Source of the DNA: Notamacropus eugenii
Taxonomy: Eukaryota; Chordata; Mammalia; Diprotodontia; Macropodidae
Reading direction: 5' to 3'
Assembly: GCF_028372415.1 (NCBI RefSeq)
Contig: NC_092878.1
Coordinates: 136,952,750-137,016,749, forward strand
DNA length: 64,000 bases
Shown here: piece after piece, positions 54,956 through 64,000 of the stretch
Layout of the letters: the number at the start of each line of letters is the position of its first letter
How positions within the stretch are numbered: position 1 is the stretch's first letter
Program-made: the position numbers and the translations under genes
Notes under the pieces: generated by a model
Told to the model about the DNA's origin: nothing
Databases searched by the model: none
Seen by the model: the letters and a program-made list of their open reading frames with translations, nothing else

Positions 54956-55589
54956 TATATAATATAATTAAATGAATAGAACCTGAGGAAGTGGAAACAA
55001 GGTATGTGGTTCCTTTGTTCCCTCCCAAGGAATTTATCCGAAAGGGAGGACAGAGAGAGGACAACAGTTTGTGGAAAAGACAAGGGTTTGCTATTTTTAG
55101 AATCTTTATTTAAAATGAAGGATAATTGGGAATGTTTGTAGGAGAAAGAGTCAATGGATGAGGAGAATTTGAAGATGAGATGGAGCTAAAGGAGTCTGAT
55201 CAATGGGGCAGGAGATAGGATCAAAGTAGAGGGACTGGTCTTGCCAAGGAAATGGGCTACCTCTTCCTCAGATACCAGAGGAGTTAGGGGTGTCATAGAG
55301 AGGTTTGAGGTATGGAACTGAAGAGTAAAGAGCTTTCAGAATAGAAGGACTCTTTTAGTGGTGAAATGAGATGAAGTCCTTAGCTGAGAAGTAAGAACAT
55401 AGGTGGTTTGAAGAGAGGAGAGATTTGGAACAAAAAATGTGGGGAGTGGAGTAGAAATTCAATCAGGAAAGAAAAAAAATCATTATTGCACAACAGTGAG
55501 AGCCTAGTTGAGGAAAGAGTAGTGGAGCTGGTCAGCATCATTTTGAAATTTCTTTCATAATGCCTATGGGGCTATTCTAACCCACATGT

Positions 55590-55785
55590 ACATGTACATA
55601 AATATATATGTATACACACACATATACACATATACGCACAAATACATACACATATATATATACATACACACATATACACATATAAATACATACATATGTA
55701 CACATATACATATACCAATATATACACAATATACACATACAAATACACAATACACATATATATATATACATACACACATATATTT
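55590..55785. repeat. CA/TA microsatellite cluster
   Basis: Interrupted ACAT/TATA repeats. Cys/Tyr/Val-rich frames on the minus strand are low-complexity artefacts. Confidence 0.9.
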
Positions 55786-55789
55786 CCCA

Positions 55790-56135
55790 CAATTTCATGT
55801 TGAAACAATTTTAAATTATATTTATAAAGTTTGAGTTCCAAATTCTATCCTTCTCTCCCCTTTTCCCCTCCTCTCTCCTTGAGACAGTAAGCAATCAGAT
55901 AGTCACATATGTGTAATCATGTAAAACAATTCCATATTAGTCATTTTTTTAAGACTTAAAAAAAAGAATGAAAGTGAAAAAATAGCATTTTTCAGGCTGT
56001 ATTCAAACAATATCATTTCTTTCTCTGGAAGTAGATAGTATACTTCATTGTTAGTCCCTTGGGATTGTCTTGGATCATTGCACTACTGAAAATACCTAAG
56101 TTATTCACAGTTCTTCATTGAACAATATTGCTATT
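55790..56135 (-). mobile_element. L1 3' end
   Basis: The reverse complement shows 'ccagagaaagaaatgatattg', the spacer, 'aatttggaactcaaactttat' and the A-rich tail. 5'-truncated. Confidence 0.65.
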
Positions 56136-56139
56136 GCTG

Positions 56140-56265
56140 GGTACCATGTTCTCGTGGTATAAGTTGCATTTTATAAATGAGAAAACTGAAGCTCAGAGAA
56201 GTTAAGTAATTTGTTCCTAGGTAGTGAGTGCCTGAAGTGGGATTTGAATCCATGTAAAACGGTTG
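56140..56265 (-). repeat. MIR SINE
   Basis: 'ataaatgagaaaactgaagctcagag' and 'gggatttgaatcc' are antisense MIR core. Confidence 0.7.
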
Positions 56266-56689
56266 AAAAAACAGTCACCAAAGGAATCATTAATAGGTTT
56301 ATGAAAACTTGAAATGGTTCCCATGAAATGGCCTGTGCTGTTTAACAGTCTTAAAAACTAAATGAAGTCTACTCAGTGAGGAAATCCTCTTCATGTTTGC
56401 ATGTGAAAAAGTTGGGAGTAACAGAGAAAAGTCTGGATGACAGTCAGGAATCAAAAAGATCTCAGTAAGTTAGAATGTGGGCCAGATTGAAAGAATGAAT
56501 TTTAATAGGAATGAATGGCAAGTTCTACATTTGTATCCAGAACTTAACTTGGCAAGTACAGAATGAAGGAGGGTGTCACTAATAAAAATTTACCCAAAAA
56601 ATAAGACCTGAGGTTTTTACAGACTGAATATGATTCCTAACCCTAATTTTGAGATGAATTAAGAAGCATAGCATTCAGTGTAGAGCAGG

Positions 56690-57050
56690 TGAGATAGTGT
56701 GTGGGATGGTGAGACTCCTACTCAAATTCACTACTCAGAGGCATCTCAAAGTACAAACAGAAAGTCCTTTATTTGGTTCTTGTAAGAAGTAGGCATTGCC
56801 CTCTCCAGATGGTCTGGAGAAGTGAGGCACCTTACAGAAGTGGAAACATGGTTATAGAGCTAAAAATGACAAACCCACCCCCTTACCCTCTTGATAAAGA
56901 GCCTGAGCAAGCAATCTTATTTTCAGAAATAAGGAAATGGGTTAAGCAAATCTGGGGAGAAGAGGGACAGGTGGTTGCACAACTTCAAGTTTCCCCATAT
57001 CATATGATTTTTGAGAAATTGAAACTCAGGCGTAGAATCTGATCTACTTC
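56690..57050 (-). repeat. Probable LTR fragment of an old endogenous retrovirus
   Basis: The reverse complement has an AATAAAGGACTTTCTG poly(A)-signal region followed by a U5-like tail (GAGTCTCACCATCCCACAC). The family is unknown. It is old and incomplete. Confidence 0.4.
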
Positions 57051-58170
57051 AGATTTAAATTCTTTAAAAGTTTTCACTAGTCATCACACTCAATAGTCCT
57101 CTGCCCAATTCAGATATCAAGAATATGTTGTTATAGTGGAACAGTACGAAATGTGCACCTAGATCTGCCTTCTCTGAATAGCACATGGACATTTCCTTTG
57201 TAAGAAAATAAGGAGAACCTGTTTTGTTGCTTGGCCTGTTATTTTAAGAAATATCAGCTTTTTTAATGTGCCAACTCTGAAAAAGCATGGAAACATCCTC
57301 TAATGTACCTGTTTCAACTGTATCTCAATAGAGGATGAGAGCTATATTTCATCAACACATGAATAATCCTTTCTCCACTCCCCCCTCTACTGTCATTTGC
57401 TCACATGCAAGCAGTCTTATATATGTATATATATATATACATGCATATATATATTATATATATTTATACACACACACACACACACACACACACGTCTTCC
57501 TAAACTCATTTGGGCAACTGTTTTGCATATTTTTGTCCCAGGTACTTTCTTCATCCTTCCCAGTTCCCAGCTCTATTCCCAATGTATTCTAGGAAGAGTG
57601 CTTGAGACCTTTTTCCATTTCCCTTTCTTATCTTACTAAAGGTTGCTCATTTTTGTTTTATTATGATGTGGCTTCTCATATGTATGCAATTGTATAAACA
57701 CATTGCACTGCTCATGAATGCCTTCAAAGTACTCTCTGGAAGAGTGATTTTCCCAGCCAAGTAGTTGTAAACAATAAACTTTGAACAATGTACCTGCTAA
57801 CCAGTGTGTGGTCTTTTGAATGCTATAACAGCATTAAATTCTAAATAACACATGAGGCCAAGCAAAGTAGGATCTTTTGCTGTTTTTGTTTTAGTATCAT
57901 CAAGAAGTATAATGCCTTTATTTGAATGTGATTAAAGAAGATCTTCCACACCCATTGATGGGCCAGTCCATTGAGGGAAGCTTGATTAGGGGAGTTGTTT
58001 TGTAGGAGGGTCCCAAGTACCTTTTGTTTTTTCTATTGAGGCACTAGGTCAGAGAGTCATGATCTCCAACTCTGAAAAGTGTATAAATACTCTGAGGGAG
58101 AGGTGAAGAAAGCCAAGTGACTTGCTTAAGGATACAGAGGCAATCAATTGCTACGTATGAAACATGCTCC
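57051..58170. other. No gene recognised; TA/CA microsatellite at 57418-57493
   Basis: Contains a (TA)n stretch and a (CA)13-type run ending at 57493. The remainder is unassigned, apart from a diverged MIR-like stretch at 58100-58185. Confidence 0.5.
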
Positions 58171-58187
58171 TATGAGAATGACATGCT

Positions 58188-58961
58188 AAATGATGGGGTG
58201 CTTGGGTACATGTGCTTGGACCCCAATTCTAAGATCATATTTCTCTTTAAATATCACATTTCTCCCTAGCCTCAAAACACTATCCCAGGCAATTTCTCCC
58301 CAGCCCAAAGACACAGCCTGCCTTAGCAACAATGGTTATCTCCCTTCCTGCTATAGTAGCCAACTACACCTATAGAACTCATTAGGCTTAACCAGCTGTG
58401 TACTAACTGAATGGGCTGTGCACTGGGTCATAATGACATTTACTACTCACTGACCAATCATATGTATCCCAGACTTAGACATAAGTATACTCCCTTACAC
58501 TTATCTTATCTAATAAGACATTGATGAGAGCAACCTGGTATTTCTGAGCTAGCCCTGACCATTGGTTGACTTAGTGACATTTCAGGCCTAAAACCACACC
58601 TCCAGGTAGCCCCTCCTTGTGCTATTTCCTGATGAATTTTGAGTAAAATACCTGCATAGTAGATATCAAAAGGGCATGTTCCTTTAAGAACTGATCACTC
58701 CTTAACCACTCCCTAATCCCACCCCAAAACACCTAGTTAGCATATTTGGCACATGCTTCCCTATAAAATATCCTATATAAACGTTCCCTGTACCCCTCTA
58801 AGGTTGCAGGTTCCCTAAGAACTCTTGCCTGCTAAAAAGCATAGTAAATCTTTACCTTGACCTCAACGATGCTTGAATCCATGAATTCTTCTCCAAGAGA
58901 CCTGCCCCTGGTACCCTGGTCTTTGTGGGGGTCTCACACCCCGCTTCTAGCCCTGATCACA
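58188..58961 (+). repeat. LTR of an endogenous retrovirus (solo or fragment)
   Basis: About 770 bp with LTR layout: TATATAAACG promoter at ~58775, 'gcctgctaaaaagcatagtaaatc' in the R region, and a GGGGGTCTCACACCCC-rich U5 end. The shared AATGACATGCT (58177-58187 and 58962-58972) marks the boundaries. The flanks look MIR-like, suggesting insertion into a SINE. No internal region is attached. Gammaretrovirus-like by its U5 style, which is an inference. Confidence 0.5.
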
Positions 58962-58974
58962 AATGACATGCTCT

Positions 58975-59100
58975 CTTCTGTTATGTCACTTAGCCTCTCT
59001 GGGCCCCAGTTTCTTCATCAGTAAAATGAGAGAGTTGAACTAGCTGGTCTCTGTGTCCCTTCTAGTTGTAGATCTATGATGCCATGATGGACAGACTTTT
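58975..59100 (+). repeat. MIR SINE
   Basis: 'cacttagcctctctgggccccag' and 'catcagtaaaatgag' are sense MIR. Confidence 0.8.
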
Positions 59101-60435
59101 TACTTAGAGGTCTTCAGTGAAGGCAAACTTACTTTCTCCTATGGTGGACTTTTCCACCAAGGCCCTCTGATTTCAGAGTTAATGATCTTTCTACTATGCT
59201 ATGCTACCTGTTTGGTGTATGCCTTAGAATATTGCATTAATAATTATGACTATGGCAGGCAATAATTAAGGGGAGAGGATTTTGCTGGATTAACACATAG
59301 TTAAGATTGCAAAGGCTGTAACATTAATATGAGGCCAGTGACCTGTCATCAAAACTTTGAGGCCAATATTGTTGTGACTTAATGAGGAGGAAGTCAATGT
59401 TGTATGTGCCACAGAAGAGTTTGAAATGGTAAGGGGAGAGGTGAAGGAAATGTGCCCTTCTAATGGAGCCTGGACAGCTTAAGAAGGAGGACTCTAGGCT
59501 CAGGGTTTCCCCCTCACATTCAAAACTAGCTCTTTTCTCACTGACTACACCTTCCTGCACCTTTGGGCTGGGTTTGTCCCTGTCATCATCATTCTCCCAA
59601 GATTTGTGGGCATAGCCAAAGAGTTACATGAGTATTTCAGAATTGGAGCTTTACTCCTTATTCCAAGCTTCCTCTGTATCAGGCGGCTGAAGTTTCAATG
59701 ATTGTGAGGGTGGGCTTCCACTAATAAATGTGTGCTTCTGGAGCCTAGGTTTTGTATCAGCTTTAGGCCTTCAGAGTCTGATGGCCACACTCATAAAACC
59801 ATAAACTATGTATTTATCTTGATAGGGTCATGACCTGATCCCCTCCCTACTTTGGGGCTCCCCTTCACTTCTTTGGCTGGTGGTTCCTGGAGGTAGCTTG
59901 AGGAAGTAGAGGAGTGGGCTTTTTCAGATACTGCTAACCAAATACCTGAGGTCCATACCCACATAATCAGAGAGGATAAAATGCCCCCATTCCCCTTCTC
60001 CCTTTGCCATTCTGTTAACTATCATGATGAGACTTCATTGTCCCTTCAAAGGTACCTGGGTTCATTCTGAAGAAATTTCATTTGGATAAACCTGCTTGAG
60101 GAGCACACACAATCTGATTTGTCCTGGTTCTTGGAACCCAAACTCCTACAGAGATGACCTTGAGTCCTAAACCCTCTAGGTATACTGTAGGCACATGGGT
60201 GCTCTAATCTATGACCATTATTGACAGTAATCTTCCTATTTCCAAGTTTGAAACTATTTATAGTACCAACAGAGTTTATTTAGAATTTCTTTAACCACAT
60301 AAGTAGTCAATGATTAATAGGAGTTCACAACATCTTTTCCACTTGGGTAACACTTCTTATTTTTAACTCACATCTTTCTGAGTTGGGATGATCTTAAGAG
60401 TCTAAACTGTCAAGCTTTGCAGTGAGCTCAGCTAA
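59101..60435. other. No gene or family recognised
   Basis: Relatively GC-balanced sequence with short chance frames only. No repeat family could be named. Confidence 0.4.
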
Positions 60436-60439
60436 TTTC

Positions 60440-60775
60440 TAAGTTTCTGAGAGTTCTATTTATTTAAAAAGAGCCGGACTTTTCACTGGCTGTGTCCCAT
60501 ACATGGAATGGTCTCTGACTACCTGATTTCCCTTCAAGTACCAGTTAAAATTTCACCTTTCAAGAAGACTTTCTTGATTCCTTTTAATTCCAGTGCCTTC
60601 CTTCTGATTATTTCCTATTTATCCTGCAGGTGTAGTATTTGCACACAATTGTTAGCATTTTGTCTTTTCCCTTAGGTTGTGAGTTCCTTGAGAGCTGGGG
60701 CTATTTTTTACCTTTCCTTGTATCCCTAGCACTTAACACAATGCTTGGAAGGTACGTGCTTAAAAATGATGACTG
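60440..60775 (+). repeat. L2 LINE 3' end
   Basis: 'ttaaaatttcacctttcaagaagactttcttgattcc', 'gagttccttgagagctggggc' and 'cctagcacttaacacaatgcttgg' in L2 order. Confidence 0.8.
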
Positions 60776-61114
60776 GCTTCCTGAAAAGTAATTTGTGAAT
60801 ACTCAGTATGAATTATGTACTCAGTGTGAATACTTACAACTACTTAATAAAAAAATCAATGGAACTAAAACTAAGTTAATAAGATTTTTCATTTTGTTTT
60901 GACTCATTAAATGTATGGTTTGCATTATATTGGCTTCAGATCTTCCCAAGGCTAGGGAAATTTTTCCGAAAGAAACAATAAGACTTTTACATTTTACATT
61001 TTCTGTAAGCCTAGGATATTATGTCATCTCCGCTACCAGGAAGGCTCAGGCTGGTGGATAGCTTAAGCTGGACAGTTCTAAGCTTCAGTGGGCTGTCTTA
61101 ATCCCAGTTGTTCT

Positions 61115-61330
61115 TGTTCTTTCAGTTGTGTTCTACTTTTTGTGGCCTCTTTCTTGGCAAAGTTACTGGAGTGGTTTCATTTCCTTTTCCAGCTCATTTT
61201 ACAAAAAGGGAACCGAAGCAAACAAGGTTAAGTGATTTACCCAGGGTTGTACAGCTAGTAAGTGTCTGAGGTCAGATTTGAACCTGGAAAGATGAGTCTT
61301 TCTGACCATAATTGAAGATGATTCTAAGGC
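61115..61330 (-). mobile_element. Marsupial tRNA-derived SINE, diverged
   Basis: 'ttgtgttctactttttgtggcc..ttcttggcaaag', 'gtttcatttccttttccagctc' and 'cagctagtaagtgtctgaggtc' match the family antisense. Confidence 0.7.
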
Positions 61331-61393
61331 CAGTATTCTGTGTACTGAAATACACGGTGCACTATGGCACCAAGTTGTTTATGTCTGCACTAA

Positions 61394-61396
<3 letters not shown>

Positions 61397-61469
<73 letters not shown>

Positions 61470-61531
61470 AGGGAGGGAGGGAGGGAGGGAGGGAGAGGGA
61501 GAGGAAGAGGGAGAAGGAGAAGAAGAAGAAA
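61397..61531 (+). repeat. (GA)n followed by (GGGA)n and (GAA)n tract
   Basis: 64 bp of pure GA (61397-61460), then a GGGA array to about 61495 and GAGGGA/GAA units to 61531. The whole 135 bp is purine-only on the plus strand. Confidence 0.97.
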
Positions 61532-61789
61532 TATACGATTTATTTAGTGTTCGCTTTCAAATGAGCTCTGCATGCTTGGCAGAACAGTTAGTTAATCAGC
61601 ATATCAGATGATGGGGTTGAGTGCTGTTGTATAAACATTAGATTTCTTAGATGTTTATTATGATGATTGTGATTTGATCAACAACTTGAAGGTAAATACA
61701 ACCTCCCAAGGGTAAGTGTAAAGCCAAGGAAAAATGGAATACTAAGTAATTATACGTAAGAAAATACTTATTATATAAATGATGTGGCA

Positions 61790-61940
61790 AGAAGCCATGA
61801 TACAGTGGCAGAAGCAGCGGACTAGGAAACTAGGAAGTCTGCCACCCAATGGCCATATAAAGTTGAGAAAATCATCTCTGGACTTGTTTCTTCATGTGTG
61901 AAAGGAGGAGATTGGAATAGTTGACCTCTTAGTTTCTCTT
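61790..61940 (+). repeat. MIR SINE
   Basis: 'cagtggcagaagcagcggactag..' and 'acttgtttcttcatgtgtgaaagg' are a diverged sense MIR. Confidence 0.55.
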
Positions 61941-62281
61941 CTTTCTTCTATATTCTTTTCACCCGTGTAGACATCTGACCATTTTTATACATGTAAGAGC
62001 TGGTTGAAATGAACAACGAAGCATTTATCTTATTGTTTTTCTTTAAATGTTAATTAAGGAATTTGATTATTTTTCCTTAAATGTTAAGGGTGTAATGTTT
62101 ATATTCCTGCAAGCCAGGTATATTATATTTTACTTCTCCCCCAGGGTTCTCTGGCATCTTTAAGGGGGTTGGACGTGTCCAGGCTCTTAGCAAATAGCTC
62201 TAGCCCTCCACAGATGATGTTTCCCCATCATCCTTCTTAACCACTAACAGTTGGATTAGTTTTCACTAAGCAGTCTTTACT

Positions 62282-62530
62282 TTAAAGGAAATAATATAAA
62301 TATAATATTTATTGTACAATATAAATATGTATTTATTATATGATATAAATATATAATATAAGTATATTTAGTATATAAATGTATAATATTTATTATACAA
62401 TACAAATATAATAGAAATATATTTATGCATAAATAAAAATATATGTAATATATTATAATGTATAAATTTGAAATATATAATAATAAAATTATATATATGT
62501 ATATATATATATACATATATGCTATAAATA
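62282..62530. repeat. AT-only low-complexity block
   Basis: About 250 bp built almost wholly of ATATAAAT-like units, ending in TATATATGTATATATATATA. Ile/Tyr-rich frames are artefacts. Confidence 0.95.
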
Positions 62531-62534
62531 AGCA

Positions 62535-63600
62535 CATAGCTTAGTGTCATTATGGTAGAGTTCAGTCCCAGTTCCAAGTCTAAAACTCCACCACAGGCTT
62601 GAGCCCCAGGCACACTGGCTTCACCAGACTTCCTTGCCAGGCTGGCCAACTGCTCCATCCCTCCTGGAATCCTGGCTTCGAGGTCTCCATGGTTTGAACT
62701 CCCAGATCTGGTCACTGCTGACACCTAAATCTGGTGATTTCAATAAAACATGACAGAAACAAACACCTTCGAGGCCATTTCTTGGAGCTGGGGCAAAAGG
62801 GGTGGGGAGAAGTATCCTCCTCTGCTGATTTAGTGCATGATACCCATGTTGTGGGTTAACTATGGTCTTTTAACACAGTAGGAGGGAGCATGCAGAAAGA
62901 GAGAGACTGGCTTAGTCTGACCAGTCTTAAAGCTGCAACCTATTTCATCTACATAGTTAGTCAAAGGAGACTTCTCCCACCTGTGTGGTAGGGGAAACTG
63001 TATCAGACTATCTCCAAGTTAGGAAATCTGGGTATGAGTAGGGTGCACGGTGGGACCCATTGCAGAAATAGAAAAAGATCAGATACGCTATCACTTTAGA
63101 ACATTATCATTTTTTTTATAAAAAAGAAGCAATTATGAAAAGTAGCAAAGAATTCTCTAAAGTTCTACACCAGTTTTCCCAGAAGCCACTGAGATTGGTA
63201 TAGAACATAAATGTCAGACATAGACTGGTTTCTGTCCTAGTGATATGCATTGAGTTATTTCTAGCTATCCCTTATGGTTCCTGAAGAAGAGCTTCTTAAA
63301 AAGCACCTATCATTTCTGAGAGAATAAATATAAATACATGATATAAATAAAAATATATTAACAAATCAGTATAAAAACAAACTAACTCATCGTTTATCTG
63401 ACAAAATAAATACTTTTTGATATGTACCTGTTTCTCAAAAGAACAAGGAACCAAACATTGAAATGTTACCCGGAATATATTTGTTCGAATTAGAATCAAA
63501 TCTTTTGAGATCCCAGCTATACAAAGCACATTAATCAGAGACATACACTAGTGGTCCATGTCATACTGTCAAAGGCATATACTTGGCTTTTTTATAGGAA
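62535..63600. other. No gene supported
   Basis: Includes a GC-richer segment (62560-62760) with an AATAAAA site at 62740 that may be part of an old LTR. Otherwise unassigned. Confidence 0.35.
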
Positions 63601-63612
63601 ATAGAATTTTAT

Positions 63613-63720
63613 TCAGGTGCTGGACAGGTCCTGAATCATATTCTGAGTCTCCATTTCCATTTGTATCACAGCTCCTTTAAACTGGATTATTCCATCGGGA
63701 CAAAAAGTTTTGTGGATATG
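63613..63720 (-). other. Unrecognised open frame ending at a poly(A)-signal-like site
   Basis: 35 codons (HIHKTFCPDGIIQF to QDLSST) open from a TAA at 63721-63723 to TGA at 63613-63615. AATAAA (63608-63613) overlaps the stop. No family recognised and no splice acceptor seen upstream. It could be the 3' end of a gene entering from the right, or chance. Confidence 0.15.
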
Positions 63721-64000
63721 TTAGTCAAACAGTGATATTTTGCAGATAACTTTGAATGTAGCATAACCCCTTGCTGTGGATCCTGAAGAGTCAAAGAAAT
63801 TGAGAAGATATAAATAAAAGAGGCTAAAAGAACACACGACTCACAACATAGATAACCAGGATGCAAAGAGATCCCAAGTTGCAAGGTATATATTTTCTTT
63901 CTTTCTTTTTTTAAAATCTGTTTCAGTAATATATTCTGCTCAACAGTAATTCAGTAATACATTCTGCTTGATAGGAAACTGGGGGAAATATTTGTTCAAA

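Larger units (their letters stand above)
53380..55560 (-). repeat. L2 LINE relic, interrupted
   Basis: Antisense L2 ORF running from the terminal part toward the middle. Near 53779-53820 the minus strand reads GGVPQGSVLG, the conserved reverse-transcriptase motif. An L1 tail interrupts it at about 54022-54725, and a 138 bp piece occurs twice. Confidence 0.7.

Noticed and set aside
62368-62724. 118-codon minus-strand frame with a GC-richer half
   Set aside because: Half of it is the AT-only repeat, and the other half has no splice context or family resemblance.
52011-64000. Exons of a second ADH gene predicted from the paralogous flank
   Set aside because: I looked for exon 8- and exon 9-like wording on the minus strand and found none. 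If a neighbour exists, it lies outside the window.

Overview
The window looks like a marsupial (metatherian) autosome. It is AT-rich and CpG-poor, and it carries marsupial tRNA-derived SINEs, opossum-type L1 elements, ORF1-only LINEs of the HAL1 type, and many ancient L2, CR1/L3 and MIR remnants. The species cannot be fixed from the sequence alone.

One host gene can be supported. It is a complete medium-chain alcohol dehydrogenase on the minus strand, most like mammalian ADH6 (class V). Its nine coding exons were located by splice sites and reading-frame phase: 35144-35161, 33286-33387, 13503-13641, 11789-11876, 11465-11684, 11005-11265, 10663-10798, 6681-6819 and 4242-4281. The lengths are 18, 102, 139, 88, 220, 261, 136 and 139 nt, plus 37 nt and a stop. 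The first eight match the usual ADH exon sizes, all introns are GT-AG, and the joined frame is open for 380 codons. A TATAAATA box lies 62 nt upstream of the first ATG. Catalytic and structural zinc ligands and the NAD-binding GLGGVG motif are all present.

Layout from low to high coordinates. 1-4.1 kb is downstream flank made of old repeats; its first ~590 bp recur at 51.37-52.01 kb. 4.2-35.2 kb is the ADH6-like gene. Intron 7 holds a minus-strand L1. The 19.6 kb intron 2 holds L2, CR1, SINE and a four-level nest: an ERVL-like fossil provirus (15.86-31.23 kb) contains a HAL1-type LINE, which contains a second HAL1-type LINE, which contains an L1. All three LINE insertions have matching target-site duplications. 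35.2-64 kb is the 5' flank. It contains two minus-strand ORF1-only LINEs (36.1-39.0 kb, with a 317-codon open ORF1, and 44.6-47.15 kb), long L2 relics on both strands, two LTR-like blocks (56.7-57.05 and 58.19-58.96 kb), SINEs and microsatellites. No second gene was recognised there.

The repeat nest expanded intron 2 without touching coding sequence. The paralogous flank segments, about 51.4 kb apart in the same orientation, fit the tandem-duplication history of mammalian ADH clusters. No tRNA, rRNA or CRISPR was seen.
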